Source of the DNA: Streptosporangiaceae bacterium
GTDB lineage: Bacteria; Actinomycetota; Actinomycetes; Streptosporangiales; Streptosporangiaceae
Assembly (NCBI GenBank): GCA_019239975.1
Contig: JAFAZE010000090.1
Span: 1-59,985, forward strand
Length of the DNA stretch: 59,985 nucleotides
Direction of reading: 5' to 3'
The position numbers were made by a program, and so were the translations under genes. Below the pieces are notes generated by a model that was not told the DNA's origin, ran no database searches, and worked only from the letters and a program-made list of their open reading frames with translations. This document shows positions 37,915-46,301 of the stretch, in pieces; positions within the stretch are counted from its first letter, which is position 1, and each line of letters starts with the position of its first letter.

Positions 37915-38388
37915 ATGGAAGCACGCATCGACTTCAGCAATTCCAAGATCCTGCAGCAATTCGTCAAGCGCCTCAACGCGACGTCGGCCGCGGTACCTAC
38001 GGGGACGCTGCCGCCAGGGCTCGCGAACCTGGTGCTCATCCGGGCCAGCCAGATCAACGGCTGCGCGGTCTGCGTCGACATGCACACCAAGGACGCCGAA
38101 CACGACGGGGAGACCTCGGTGCGGCTCAACCTGGTGGCGGCGTGGCGGGACGCGAAGGTCTTCACCGACGCCGAGCGGGCCGCGCTCGACCTGACCGAGC
38201 AGGCGACCCGCATCGCCGACGCCGCCGGCGGTGTCAGCGACGAGACCTGGGCGAACGCGGCCAAGTACTACGACGCCGATCAACTCGCCGCGCTGGTGAC
38301 CACGATCGCCGTCATCAACGCCTACAACCGCTTCAACGTCATGCTCGAGAACCAGGGCGGTGACTACCAGCCCGGGCAGTGGGCCTGA
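37915..38388 (+). CDS. Carboxymuconolactone decarboxylase / AhpD-like protein
   Basis: 157 residues. LVLIRASQINGCAVCVDMHTKDA contains the CxxC-H redox motif (CAVCVDMH) of AhpD-like alkylhydroperoxidases; LDLTEQATRIAD and ALVTTIAVINAYNRFNVM complete the helical fold. It is divergent from the ECF41 sigma gene, whose family typically drives such a gene, so it is probably its main target in redox stress. The 3' end overlaps the convergent GT9 gene by 50 bp. Confidence 0.92.
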   Translation: MEARIDFSNSKILQQFVKRLNATSAAVPTGTLPPGLANLVLIRASQINGCAVCVDMHTKDAEHDGETSVRLNLVAAWRDAKVFTDAERAALDLTEQATRIADAAGGVSDETWANAAKYYDADQLAALVTTIAVINAYNRFNVMLENQGGDYQPGQWA

Positions 38389-39382
38389 CGCCGGCACGCC
38401 CGCGGGCGGCCGTGAGTACCTCCCGGGCGGCGGCGATGACGTCGCCGGGGCCGAGTTCGAGCAGTCCCGGGTCGGGCTCGGCGGCGTGCGGGTCGCCGGG
38501 CCGCCCGGCCCACAGCACCCGGTGCCAGGGCCGGGGCGGCGGCCCCCACAGCCGCGGCGGCACGGGCCCGGCGAGCGTCACCGCCGGCCGGGAGTAGGCG
38601 GCGGCCAGGTGCGCCATGCCGGTGTCGCCGCTGAGCACGAGCGCCGCGCTGGCGGTCAGCGCGGCGAGGCCGGCCAGGCTGGTGCGGCCCGCCAGCACGC
38701 TGCGTTCCGGCAGTCCGGCCAGCCGCGACACCTCCGCCGCGAGCGCCCGCTCTTTCGGAGCGCCCGTCACGGCAACCGGCAGCCCGGTATCGCGCAGCGC
38801 GCAGGCGACCGCCGCCCAGCGGCCGGGCGGCCAGCGGCGCGCGCCGGAGGCGGCGCCGGGGTGGATGATCAGCGCTCCGCGCAGCGGAGACGGGACCGAC
38901 GGGGGGGCCAGTTCCAGTCGGCCCGGGTCGGCGGGGATGCCGGTCTCGGTGAGCAGCCGGCACCAGCGGGCCACCTCATGCTCGTCCGCGCGCCAGCGCG
39001 GCAGGCCGCTGGTCGGCGGCAGGCACGGGTGAGCGAAGGAGATCAGCCGCCGCGGCCGGGCGGCGATCAGCAGCATGGTCGACTCCGGGCCGCGGCCGTG
39101 CAGGTTGACGGCGATGTCCGCCCCGTGCAGCGCGGGCGGCAGGGCAGCCCACCGCGGCGGGCCGGTGTCATCCGGCGGCCGCAGCGGCCGCAGCGGCAGC
39201 GCGACGTCCGCCACCCCGTCGACGGCGCCGGACAGGGCCGCCAGCGGCGCGAGCACGGACGGCGCCGCCAGCGTGATGTCCGCGCCCGGGAACGCCGACC
39301 GGAGCGCACGCAGCGCGGGAACGCCGGTCAGCAGGTCACCGAGGCCGAGCGCGCGCAGCACGACAATGCTGGGTCTGGTCAT
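38339..39382 (-). CDS. GT9 heptosyltransferase-like glycosyltransferase (terminal gene of locus II)
   Basis: 347 residues, GT-B. VVLRALGLGDLLTGVPALRAL at the N-terminus, HPGAASGARRWPPGRWAAVA and LVLSGDTGMAHLAAAYSRPA are the GT9 hallmarks shared with ADP-heptose:LPS heptosyltransferases. It is the last of seven leftward genes, 3 nt after the preceding GT4. Gram-positive actinomycetes have no LPS, so the acceptor is probably another surface polymer or lipid-linked glycan. The 3' end overlaps the convergent AhpD-like gene. Confidence 0.87.
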   Translation of the reverse strand: MTRPSIVVLRALGLGDLLTGVPALRALRSAFPGADITLAAPSVLAPLAALSGAVDGVADVALPLRPLRPPDDTGPPRWAALPPALHGADIAVNLHGRGPESTMLLIAARPRRLISFAHPCLPPTSGLPRWRADEHEVARWCRLLTETGIPADPGRLELAPPSVPSPLRGALIIHPGAASGARRWPPGRWAAVACALRDTGLPVAVTGAPKERALAAEVSRLAGLPERSVLAGRTSLAGLAALTASAALVLSGDTGMAHLAAAYSRPAVTLAGPVPPRLWGPPPRPWHRVLWAGRPGDPHAAEPDPGLLELGPGDVIAAAREVLTAARGRAGVRPTARAGSHRPGSRA

Positions 39383-39385
39383 CTC

Positions 39386-40345
39386 TCAGCCCCGCGGTTC
39401 ACGCCCCGCCTCGCGCACCTCGGCGAGCAGCCGGTCCCACGCCGCGAGGAACGGCCGGAGCCCGTAACGGGCGAGCGCGTGCTCCCGGGCGGCCTGCCCG
39501 GTACTGCGCGCCAGCGCCGGGTCGGCGAGCAGGTCACGGCACGCTTTGGCCAGCACGTCCACGTCCGTCGAGAGCACTCCCGCGGCCGGCGGCACCGCGG
39601 CCGGCGCCTCGGTGGTGGCGAGCGCGACGACCGGCATGCCCAGGTGCATCGCCTCGATCAGCGCGAGGCCCAGCGAGGTCCAGCGGACGGGATGCAGGTA
39701 GAGCCTGCGGTGCGGCAGCTCGTCGAGCAGAACCTTGTGCGGCAGGTCCCTGCCCCCGATCGGCTCGCTGCCCATTCCGAAGACGTCCACCGCGACGTCC
39801 CGCTGGAACCGGGGGAGCAGGTCGGTGCCGGTGACCCGGCCACGCCGGACCGGCTCGTTCACCACGACGGCCGCCGCCGCGACCTCGCCGGTGTACCGGT
39901 ACCCGGGGTCGGGGATGCCGTGCCCGATCACCACCGTCCGGCTCGGGCCGCAGTCCCAGAACAGGTCGTTGAAGTGCGTGACGTGCACGATCGTCATCCC
40001 CGGCAGCCCGGCCGCGGGGTGACGCATGCCGGCGATCGTTCCCTGCGGCGTGTTGTGCTCCAGGTAGACGGCCGGCAGGCCCGGACCGGGGTGCCTTCCG
40101 GTCCAGCGGGCGATGAGCTCCAGTTCCCGCGGGCGCTGCACGATCGCGACGTCGATGCCGGCGTCGTAGAGCTGCTCCGGGGTGACCTCCATGGCGTTCG
40201 GCGGCCAGTCGAAGGTGCCCGGCCGGGAGGGGCGCCCACGTCCGTCGGGCGGGCGGCCGGGCAGCACCGGTATCAGGTACTCGTGGCCGCCCTGCACGAA
40301 CGCGGTGGTCCACGACCCGTGCACGTGCCAGACCAGGATCCTCAT
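39386..40345 (-). CDS. GT4-like glycosyltransferase
   Basis: 319 residues from ATG 40343-40345, overlapping the carbamoyltransferase stop by 4 nt. MRILVWHVHGSWTTAFVQGG starts the domain; VYLEHNTPQGTIAGM, VTHFNDLFWDCGPSRTVVIG and VRWTSLGLALIEAMHLGMPV follow, the last being the GT4 donor-binding Glu block. It is shorter than the other two GT4 genes here and of a different subgroup. It probably adds one residue of the locus II glycan. Confidence 0.85.
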   Translation of the reverse strand: MRILVWHVHGSWTTAFVQGGHEYLIPVLPGRPPDGRGRPSRPGTFDWPPNAMEVTPEQLYDAGIDVAIVQRPRELELIARWTGRHPGPGLPAVYLEHNTPQGTIAGMRHPAAGLPGMTIVHVTHFNDLFWDCGPSRTVVIGHGIPDPGYRYTGEVAAAAVVVNEPVRRGRVTGTDLLPRFQRDVAVDVFGMGSEPIGGRDLPHKVLLDELPHRRLYLHPVRWTSLGLALIEAMHLGMPVVALATTEAPAAVPPAAGVLSTDVDVLAKACRDLLADPALARSTGQAAREHALARYGLRPFLAAWDRLLAEVREAGREPRG

Positions 40346-42006
40346 GACGCCCGCGACGGCGAAGCCCCCGCCAGGGCGGGACGCCGGACGAGGAACGGGC
40401 CGATCGCGAGAACGTCCACCGGCGCCGAGCCGAAGCACTCGAGCGCGTCGCGCGGGTCGTCCACCATCGGCCGCCCGGCCGTGTTGAGGCTGGTGTTGAT
40501 GACCACGGGCAGCCCGGTCAGCTCCTCGAAGCGGGTCAGCATCCGGGCGACGAGGGGCTCCTGCGCCGGGTCGACCGTCTGCGGGCGCGCGCTGCCGTCG
40601 ACGTGCGTCACGGCCGGTATCCGGTCCCGCCAGGCGGGGCTGACCTGGTGGGTGAACAGCATGTAAGGCGACGGGATGGGGCCTCCGGAGAATATCTCCG
40701 CGGCCCTGCTCAGCTGGACCATGGGCGCGACCGGCCGGAACTGCTCACGGCCCTTGATGTCGTTCAGCCGTTCCAGGTTGGCCGCGTTACCCGGGTGGGC
40801 CAGCAGCGACCGGTGACCCAGCGCCCGCGGGCCGTACTCCGACCTGCCCTGGAACCACGCGACCACGCCATCCGCCGCCAGGCATTCGGCGACCGCGGCG
40901 GCGATGTCCGGCGGACGTTCGTATCCGATCCCGGCCCCGGCCAGCCACGTCTGCAGCTCGTCGTCGGCCCACGACCGGCCCAGCGCCGCCGTCGGCATGG
41001 GCGCGCAGCGGTCGCCGAGGCAGTGCGCGACGTACAGGGCGGCGCCGAGCGCCGTGCCGGCGTCGCCGGCGGCGGGCTGAACCCATATCCGCTCGAACGG
41101 GCCGTCGCGCTGTACCCGCGAGTTCGCGACGCAGTTGAGCGCGACCCCGCCGGCCATGGTCAGCGCCGGCTCGCCGGTCCTGTCGTGCAGCCACCGGGCC
41201 AGCTCCAGCAGCACCTCTTCCAGCCGGAGCTGCACGCTCGCGGCGAGGCTCGCGTGCTCGGCCGTCCAGTCGCCGCCCGGCTCGACGCGCTTGACGAACG
41301 AGCCCCAGTCGACCGGATGGACCCGGAAGCCGCCGTCGCCAGTGGCGTACACCAGCTCACGGAACTCACCGATCCAGGCCGGCTCACCGTACGCGGCCAG
41401 CGCCATCACCTTGTACTCGTCGCTCGACCGGCGGAAGCCGAGGTGCTCGGTCGCCTCCTCGTACATCAAGCCCAGCGAGTCCGGCAGCGGCTGGGCGGCC
41501 AGCTCCTCGAGGGCGCCGCCGCGGGAACGGCCCGCCCAGTGCGACCGCGCCTCGCCCCTGCCGTCGCAGACGAGCACGGCCGAGTCGGGGAACGGCGCGG
41601 CCAGCGCGGTCGAGGCCGCGTGCGCGATGTGGTGCGGGACGAACCTGGTGATCACGGGGTCGAGCCCGGGCAGCGCGGTGCGCAGGAACAGCGGCGCCCG
41701 CTGCGCGTAGAGGGTGCGCAGCCCCTCCCAGTCCCCGGCGGTGATGTCCGCGCCCGGCGCAGGCGCGAGCGCGGGATCGTAGGAGTACGCGACCGCGTCC
41801 AGGTCGGCCGGGCTCAGCCCGCCCGCGCGCAAGCACCAGGAGGCGGCGCGCTCGGGCAGCTCCCACGTCGCGAACGGGACCGGCTGCTTGCCGTGCTTGC
41901 GCCGGGTGAAGCGTTCCTCTTCCGCCGCCGCGACAACGCGGCCGTCCACGACGAGCGCCGCGGCCGGATCATGGAAGACGGCGTTGACGCCGAGCACCGC
42001 GCTCAC
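40342..42006 (-). CDS. Carbamoyltransferase (NodU/CmcH/TobZ family)
   Basis: 554 residues. The Kae1-like N-terminal part has AVFHDPAAALVVDG, EEERFTRRKHGK and the metal motif PHHIAHAAS; the middle has TMAGGVALNCVANSRV and GRSEYGPRALGHRSLLAHPG; the C-terminal YrdC-like part has FRPVAPMV and LPVVINTSLNTAGRPMVDDP. These enzymes make carbamoyl-adenylate from carbamoyl phosphate and ATP and transfer the carbamoyl group to a sugar hydroxyl. Inside a heptose operon it predicts an O-carbamoylated sugar in the glycan. The acceptor is inferred only from context. Confidence 0.92.
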   Translation of the reverse strand: MSAVLGVNAVFHDPAAALVVDGRVVAAAEEERFTRRKHGKQPVPFATWELPERAASWCLRAGGLSPADLDAVAYSYDPALAPAPGADITAGDWEGLRTLYAQRAPLFLRTALPGLDPVITRFVPHHIAHAASTALAAPFPDSAVLVCDGRGEARSHWAGRSRGGALEELAAQPLPDSLGLMYEEATEHLGFRRSSDEYKVMALAAYGEPAWIGEFRELVYATGDGGFRVHPVDWGSFVKRVEPGGDWTAEHASLAASVQLRLEEVLLELARWLHDRTGEPALTMAGGVALNCVANSRVQRDGPFERIWVQPAAGDAGTALGAALYVAHCLGDRCAPMPTAALGRSWADDELQTWLAGAGIGYERPPDIAAAVAECLAADGVVAWFQGRSEYGPRALGHRSLLAHPGNAANLERLNDIKGREQFRPVAPMVQLSRAAEIFSGGPIPSPYMLFTHQVSPAWRDRIPAVTHVDGSARPQTVDPAQEPLVARMLTRFEELTGLPVVINTSLNTAGRPMVDDPRDALECFGSAPVDVLAIGPFLVRRPALAGASPSRAS

Positions 42007-42031
42007 AGGACTCCCCTCACGGCCAGCTCCC

Positions 42032-42862
42032 TCACGGCCAGCTGCCCTCCCACGACGAGGTGACGACGAGTTCCTTGATCTCGCAGCCGAACGGCTGGCT
42101 GATCGCGAACAGCACGGCCTGCGCGACGTCCTCCGGGACGTTCAGCTTGGCGTCGCGCGGCGGCTTGTAACGCTCCTCCCGGTCGTCGAAGAACGACGTG
42201 TACATGCCGCCGGGTATCAGCAGCGTCACCCGGACGAGTCCCTTGAGCTCGGCGGCGAGGGCGCGGGTGAAGCCGACCACGCCCCACTTGGACGCGCAGT
42301 ACGCCGTGGCGTCCGGCACCGCCCGCACGCCCAGGGTCGACGCGCAGGTCACCACGATGCCCTGGGAGTCGCGCAGGTAGGGAAGCGCGGCACGGACCAC
42401 CGCCGCGGTGCCGAGCAGGTTCACCCGGACCACCCGTTCCCACTCCTCGCCGGGCAGGTCGCCGAACGGCGCGGGACGATCGATGCCCGCCGCGGTGAAC
42501 ACCGCGTCGATGCCGCCGTGGCGCTCCGCGGCCCGCCGCACCGCCGCCTCGGCGGCGCGCGTGTCCGCGACGTCCACGATCTCGGTGTCGAAGCCGGGCG
42601 CTTCGGCCAGGTCGAGCACCACGGGCGTGCCGCCGGCGCCGAGCACCGCCCTGGCGACCGCGCGGCCGAGCCCCGTCGCCCCCCCGGTCACCAGCACCGT
42701 GCCAGGTCCCGCCTTGTCCCGCACCTGCTGCGCGGGCACGACCTCGGTCGGCTCCCGCTCCGCCAGGGCTTCAAGCGCGGCGTCGTTGTCGTCCAGCGCC
42801 GGAATCGCGGGGTCCCTCGCCGGGTCACCCTGCTCCATGGGCTGCGACGTCACGTCGTCCAC
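42032..42862 (-). CDS. Short-chain dehydrogenase/reductase
   Basis: 276 residues with a ~50-residue acidic N-terminal extension before the Rossmann motif VLVTGGATGLGRAVARAV. The catalytic motif is YCASK with TCASTLGV upstream, and PGGMYTSFF follows. The GTG start (42860-42862), after AGGAGGTGGC, overlaps the gmhA 3' end by 13 bp. It might oxidise or epimerise a heptose or its nucleotide form, replacing the missing HldD; this is a guess from position. Confidence 0.87.
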   Translation of the reverse strand: MDDVTSQPMEQGDPARDPAIPALDDNDAALEALAEREPTEVVPAQQVRDKAGPGTVLVTGGATGLGRAVARAVLGAGGTPVVLDLAEAPGFDTEIVDVADTRAAEAAVRRAAERHGGIDAVFTAAGIDRPAPFGDLPGEEWERVVRVNLLGTAAVVRAALPYLRDSQGIVVTCASTLGVRAVPDATAYCASKWGVVGFTRALAAELKGLVRVTLLIPGGMYTSFFDDREERYKPPRDAKLNVPEDVAQAVLFAISQPFGCEIKELVVTSSWEGSWP

Positions 42863-43530
42863 CCAGCCACCTCCTGTTCAAGGTCCGTCGTGCATGCCGT
42901 CATGGGGCCGCCGTCGCCGTCGGCCACCGCCGCGTCGAAGGCGAGGCAGATGAGGTGCAGCGCGACCTGATGCGCCTCCTGTACGGTCGCGGTCAGCGCC
43001 GGGACGGCGGCGCCGTCCAGCGCGTGCACGCACACCACCTCGTCGCACGCGGCGGCGAGCGGGTTCGGGGCCGGGCCGGTGAGGCCCCACACGGCCAGCC
43101 CGCACCCGCGGGCGGCGCTCGCGGCGCGCAGCAGGTTGGCGCTGCGGCCTGACGTGGACATCGCGAGCAGTACGTCGCCCGGCCTGCCGTGCCCGCGTAC
43201 CTGGCGGGCGAAGACCTCTTCGTACCCGTAGTCGTTGGCGATGGCGGTGACGGCCGAGGTCTCCGCGTGCAGGGCGATGGCCGAATACGGCTCGCGGTCC
43301 CTGGCGAACCTTCCGGTGAACTCGGCCGTCAGGTGCTGCGCCTGCGCCGCCGAGCCGCCGTTGCCCGCGACCAGCAGCCGGCCCCCGCGGCGGAGGATAC
43401 CGGCGAGCCGCTGGCCCCAGTCGTCGAGCAGCCCGGTGTCGAGCATGGTGAGCGCGCCGACCAGCGCCCCGATGTGCTGGCGGCTGTGCTGCCGCCCGGC
43501 GGTGATGCGCGCAGCTCCCTGGCCGCTCAT
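42850..43530 (-). CDS. gmhA: SIS-domain sedoheptulose-7-phosphate isomerase
   Basis: 226 residues from ATG 43528-43530. The SIS fold is evident: GRLLVAGNGGSAAQAQHLTAE (phosphosugar-binding loop), FTGRFARDREPYSAIAL, and LLAMSTSGRSANLLRA; LTATVQEAHQVALHLIC is the C-terminal helix with the conserved Glu/His. GNGGSAxxAQH and F-x-GR are typical of GmhA, which converts sedoheptulose 7-phosphate to D-glycero-D-manno-heptose 7-phosphate, the HldE substrate. It is coupled to its neighbours by 4-nt and 13-nt overlaps in the seven-gene operon. Confidence 0.88.
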   Translation of the reverse strand: MSGQGAARITAGRQHSRQHIGALVGALTMLDTGLLDDWGQRLAGILRRGGRLLVAGNGGSAAQAQHLTAEFTGRFARDREPYSAIALHAETSAVTAIANDYGYEEVFARQVRGHGRPGDVLLAMSTSGRSANLLRAASAARGCGLAVWGLTGPAPNPLAAACDEVVCVHALDGAAVPALTATVQEAHQVALHLICLAFDAAVADGDGGPMTACTTDLEQEVAGWTT

Positions 43531-44738
43531 GCGCGCAGCTCCGGGACCACGGGGAGCGCGAGCGCGGTGCCGGCGTAAGCCCGGAGGGTGGCCGTGATGA
43601 CCCGGTTCATGGCGTAGTGCGCGGTCGCGCGCTGGCGGCCGGCCGCCCCGAGCGACCGGCGCAAAGCCGGGTCGGCCAGCAGCCGCCGAAGCGCGGCCGC
43701 GGCCAGGTCCGGCCGGCGCGGCGGTATGTGAACGCCGGTGACGCCGTCGATGACGGTGTCCGCCAGCCCGCCCACGGCCGTCGCGACGACGGGGACGCCG
43801 CACGCCATGGCCTCCACGGACGCGATACCGAACGGCTCGTACCACGGCACGCACATCACCGCGTCGGCCGACCGGTACAGCGCCGGCAGCTCCGCCCTGT
43901 CCACCCGGCCGAGGAACCGTACCCGGGGAGTGACCCCGGCCCGTTCGGCAAGAGCTTTCAGCCTCACGACCTCGGGGTCGCCTTCCAGCCCAGCCGGATC
44001 GGGACCGCCGGCGATGATCAGCTCCGCGCCGGGAACGTCGGTCAGCGCCGTGATCGCGTTGCCGATTCCCTTCCGCTCGACGAGCCGGCCCACGTACAGC
44101 ACCCGCGGCGCGGCGCCGCGCGGCGCGACGGGCCCGTGCGGGGTGTAGTGGCGGACGTCGACGCCGCAGGGAATGACCGACACGCGGCGCCGGTCGGCAC
44201 CGAGCCGCAGTAGCTCGAACACCTCATCGGGGCAGGTGGCGAGGATCCGGTCGGCGTCGTGCAGCAGCCCGGTCTCGACCTCGATCCGCTGCGGGGGCGA
44301 GGTGTCCTTGGCCCCCTGCTCGCGCTTCTTGACAACCCCGAGCGCGTGGAACGTGTGCAGGACCGGGATGCCGAGCGGGCGGGCCGCCCGCACCGCCGCG
44401 TAGCCGGACATCCAGAAGTGCGAATGGACGACGTGCGGCCGCTGCGCCGACCACTGCCGGTGCAGGTCGGCGGCGAACTCGTCCATGTAGGGCAGCAGCT
44501 CGTCCTTCGGCACCGGCTGGGCGGGGCCCGCGGGCACGTGGTCCACCGTGACGCCGGGGCCCAGCGGCACGCGCCGCGGCATCCGCCGGCTGTCTCTGCG
44601 GGTGTGCACGGTGACCTCGGTTCCCCGGCTCGCCAGGCCAGCGGCCAGCGCGGCGACGTGGACGTTCTGCCCGCCGGCGTCGGTGCCGCCGAGCACAGCC
44701 AGCGGGCTGGCGTGCTCGGATACGAGCGCGATCCTCAT
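43527..44738 (-). CDS. GT4 family glycosyltransferase (large)
   Basis: 403 residues from ATG 44736-44738. MRIALVSEHASPLAVLGGTD and GGQNVHVAALAAGLASRG start the acceptor domain; VIPCGVDVRHYTPHG, RVLYVGRLVERKGIGNAI and VPWYEPFGIASVEAMACGVP belong to the donor domain. The GGTDAGGQNVHVA pattern resembles sucrose-phosphate/MshA-like GT4 enzymes that use NDP-hexoses. It overlaps both neighbours by 4 nt, so it is translationally coupled to the GT9 upstream and gmhA downstream. Confidence 0.9.
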   Translation of the reverse strand: MRIALVSEHASPLAVLGGTDAGGQNVHVAALAAGLASRGTEVTVHTRRDSRRMPRRVPLGPGVTVDHVPAGPAQPVPKDELLPYMDEFAADLHRQWSAQRPHVVHSHFWMSGYAAVRAARPLGIPVLHTFHALGVVKKREQGAKDTSPPQRIEVETGLLHDADRILATCPDEVFELLRLGADRRRVSVIPCGVDVRHYTPHGPVAPRGAAPRVLYVGRLVERKGIGNAITALTDVPGAELIIAGGPDPAGLEGDPEVVRLKALAERAGVTPRVRFLGRVDRAELPALYRSADAVMCVPWYEPFGIASVEAMACGVPVVATAVGGLADTVIDGVTGVHIPPRRPDLAAAALRRLLADPALRRSLGAAGRQRATAHYAMNRVITATLRAYAGTALALPVVPELRA

Positions 44739-45847
44739 GCGACCTCCAGGGTCCTGGTGCCAGTGAGCTGCCGCACGGCCGCGCTGACCCGCTCCGGAGT
44801 CACGCTCGCGAGGCAGGGATGGCCGGCTACCGGGCAGCTGCGCGCCCGCGACCCGGCGCAGGGAGCGCCCTGGTCGCCGAGCACCACGTGCGGCACCCGC
44901 CACGGGCGCCAGCGTTCCAGCGGCACGGTCGGCGCGAACAGCGACACGACGGGGGTGCCGACCGCCGCCGCCACGTGTGCCGGGCCGGTGTTCCCGGTCA
45001 CGACGGCGGCCGCCCCGGCGAGCACCGCGGCGAGTTCCGCGAGGCCGGTGCGGCCTCCCAGGTCGACCGCGCAGCCGGCGGCGACCTGGCGGGTCAGCGC
45101 CCGCTCCGCCGGCGCGCCGGTCACGATCACCGGCCAGCCGTCGGCGGCCAGCGCAGTCACGTAGCCGGCGCAGTGCTCAGCCAGCGGCGCCCGCGCGGGC
45201 ACCGCGGCGCCCGGGTGCACGACCACGTACGGTCGCGCGCCGGCCGCCGGGCCGTCGCCCCCGGCCAGGCCCCGCCCGGCCAGGCCCCGCCCGTCCCGCA
45301 GGCCGCTGTCGCTCAGCAGGCCGCTGTCGTTCAGCAGGCCGCTGACGTCCGGCAGAGGTGCCCGCAGGCGCAGCCGCTGGTCCGCCGGCGGCGCGAAGCC
45401 GGCCGCTTCCGCGACCGACAGCATCCGTTCCACCTCGTGCAGCCCGGTTTCCGGAAGCCGGTGGCGTACGTCAAGCAGCGAGCCGGGATAGTCCTCCGAG
45501 GCGGCCGTGACATGCGGGACACCGGCGAGCCGCAGCAACAGCGCGGTCGGCAGCGGGCTCTGGTGATAGGAGGTGAGGATGACCGCCTGGCTGGCGTCGG
45601 CGGACCGGATCGTGTCCGCCATCGCGAGCACGTCGTCACGCCGCGTCGGCCCGGGCTCCAGGTCCACCCACGGGCACTCCCAGGTGAGCACCTCGTCCAC
45701 GCCGGGAAGCAGGTCGGCGGCGGCGCGCCCGCGCGGGCCGGCCAGCAGGACCACGCGCCGCGCCCCGGCCGCCACGGCGCGGACCGCCGGGCCGGCCAGC
45801 AGCACGTCGCCGGCGCTGTCCAATCTGACCACGAGTACAACCGCCAT
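44735..45847 (-). CDS. GT9 heptosyltransferase-like glycosyltransferase (first gene of locus II)
   Basis: 370 residues from ATG 45845-45847. VVLVVRLDSAGDVLLAGPAV, VVHPGAAVPARAPLAEHCAG and VVTGNTGPAHVAAAVGTPVV define GT9. The C-terminal cysteine cluster (CAGSRARSCPVAGHPC) is common in heptosyltransferases. A central linker (LLNDSG, LLSDSG, then GLAGRGLAGG) is encoded by 18-nt tandem repeats. It is the first gene of the seven-gene leftward operon, with a 450-bp gene-free region upstream. It is only distantly similar to the GT9 that closes the operon. Confidence 0.87.
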   Translation of the reverse strand: MAVVLVVRLDSAGDVLLAGPAVRAVAAGARRVVLLAGPRGRAAADLLPGVDEVLTWECPWVDLEPGPTRRDDVLAMADTIRSADASQAVILTSYHQSPLPTALLLRLAGVPHVTAASEDYPGSLLDVRHRLPETGLHEVERMLSVAEAAGFAPPADQRLRLRAPLPDVSGLLNDSGLLSDSGLRDGRGLAGRGLAGGDGPAAGARPYVVVHPGAAVPARAPLAEHCAGYVTALAADGWPVIVTGAPAERALTRQVAAGCAVDLGGRTGLAELAAVLAGAAAVVTGNTGPAHVAAAVGTPVVSLFAPTVPLERWRPWRVPHVVLGDQGAPCAGSRARSCPVAGHPCLASVTPERVSAAVRQLTGTRTLEVA

Positions 45848-46092
45848 GGCGGCGCGGCTACCCCCGCTCCTGAGCTGGAAACATTCCGTCGTTGAAGAGG
45901 GCAGATCCGTGATCGAGTGCCGTCGGCCGGACACTCAGAGTTGGCGGCGCCCCCCGGTTCCCGCATGGTGCCGCCGCCCGGCGCGGCGTCGGCGGCGGCA
46001 CCAGGTGGTGGGGAGTCGCGACGATCAGCTCGTCCGGGCGTCCCCCCGGCCCGTAATCCCGGCTCAGACCTCCCGTTTCCGCGACGGTAATG

Positions 46093-46147
46093 GGGCCGCT
46101 GGCGCATCTGGCCCCACTGGGCGGGGCCGTTGGCGCATTTGGCCCCG
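46093..46147. promoter_or_regulatory. Two 24-nt pseudo-palindromic direct repeats upstream of locus II
   Basis: Two copies (46093-46116 and 46124-46147) start 31 bp apart, three helical turns, and differ at only two positions. Each has the form GGGGCC-N12-GGCCCC around GGCGCAT. They lie in the otherwise gene-free region 45848-46301, upstream of the GT9-to-GT9 operon, and look like paired binding sites for a dimeric regulator. Confidence 0.5.
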
Positions 46148-46301
46148 CGGCCGCCCCGCGGCTGGTACCGGCCGCGAATAGGCCGCGGATGGCTGGTGTT
46201 ACTTGTGGGACGGATTAAGACGATTGAAGTGATCCGGTCACGACCGGGGGCGCTGATCCGGGGACCGCGGTTCCGCGTCCCGTTCGGAATAGCCTTGTTC
46301 C

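Noticed and set aside
38360..40666. A 768-codon open frame on the plus strand over sugar locus II
   Set aside because: Arg/Gly/Pro-rich with no domain, lying opposite clear GT9, GT4 and carbamoyltransferase genes.
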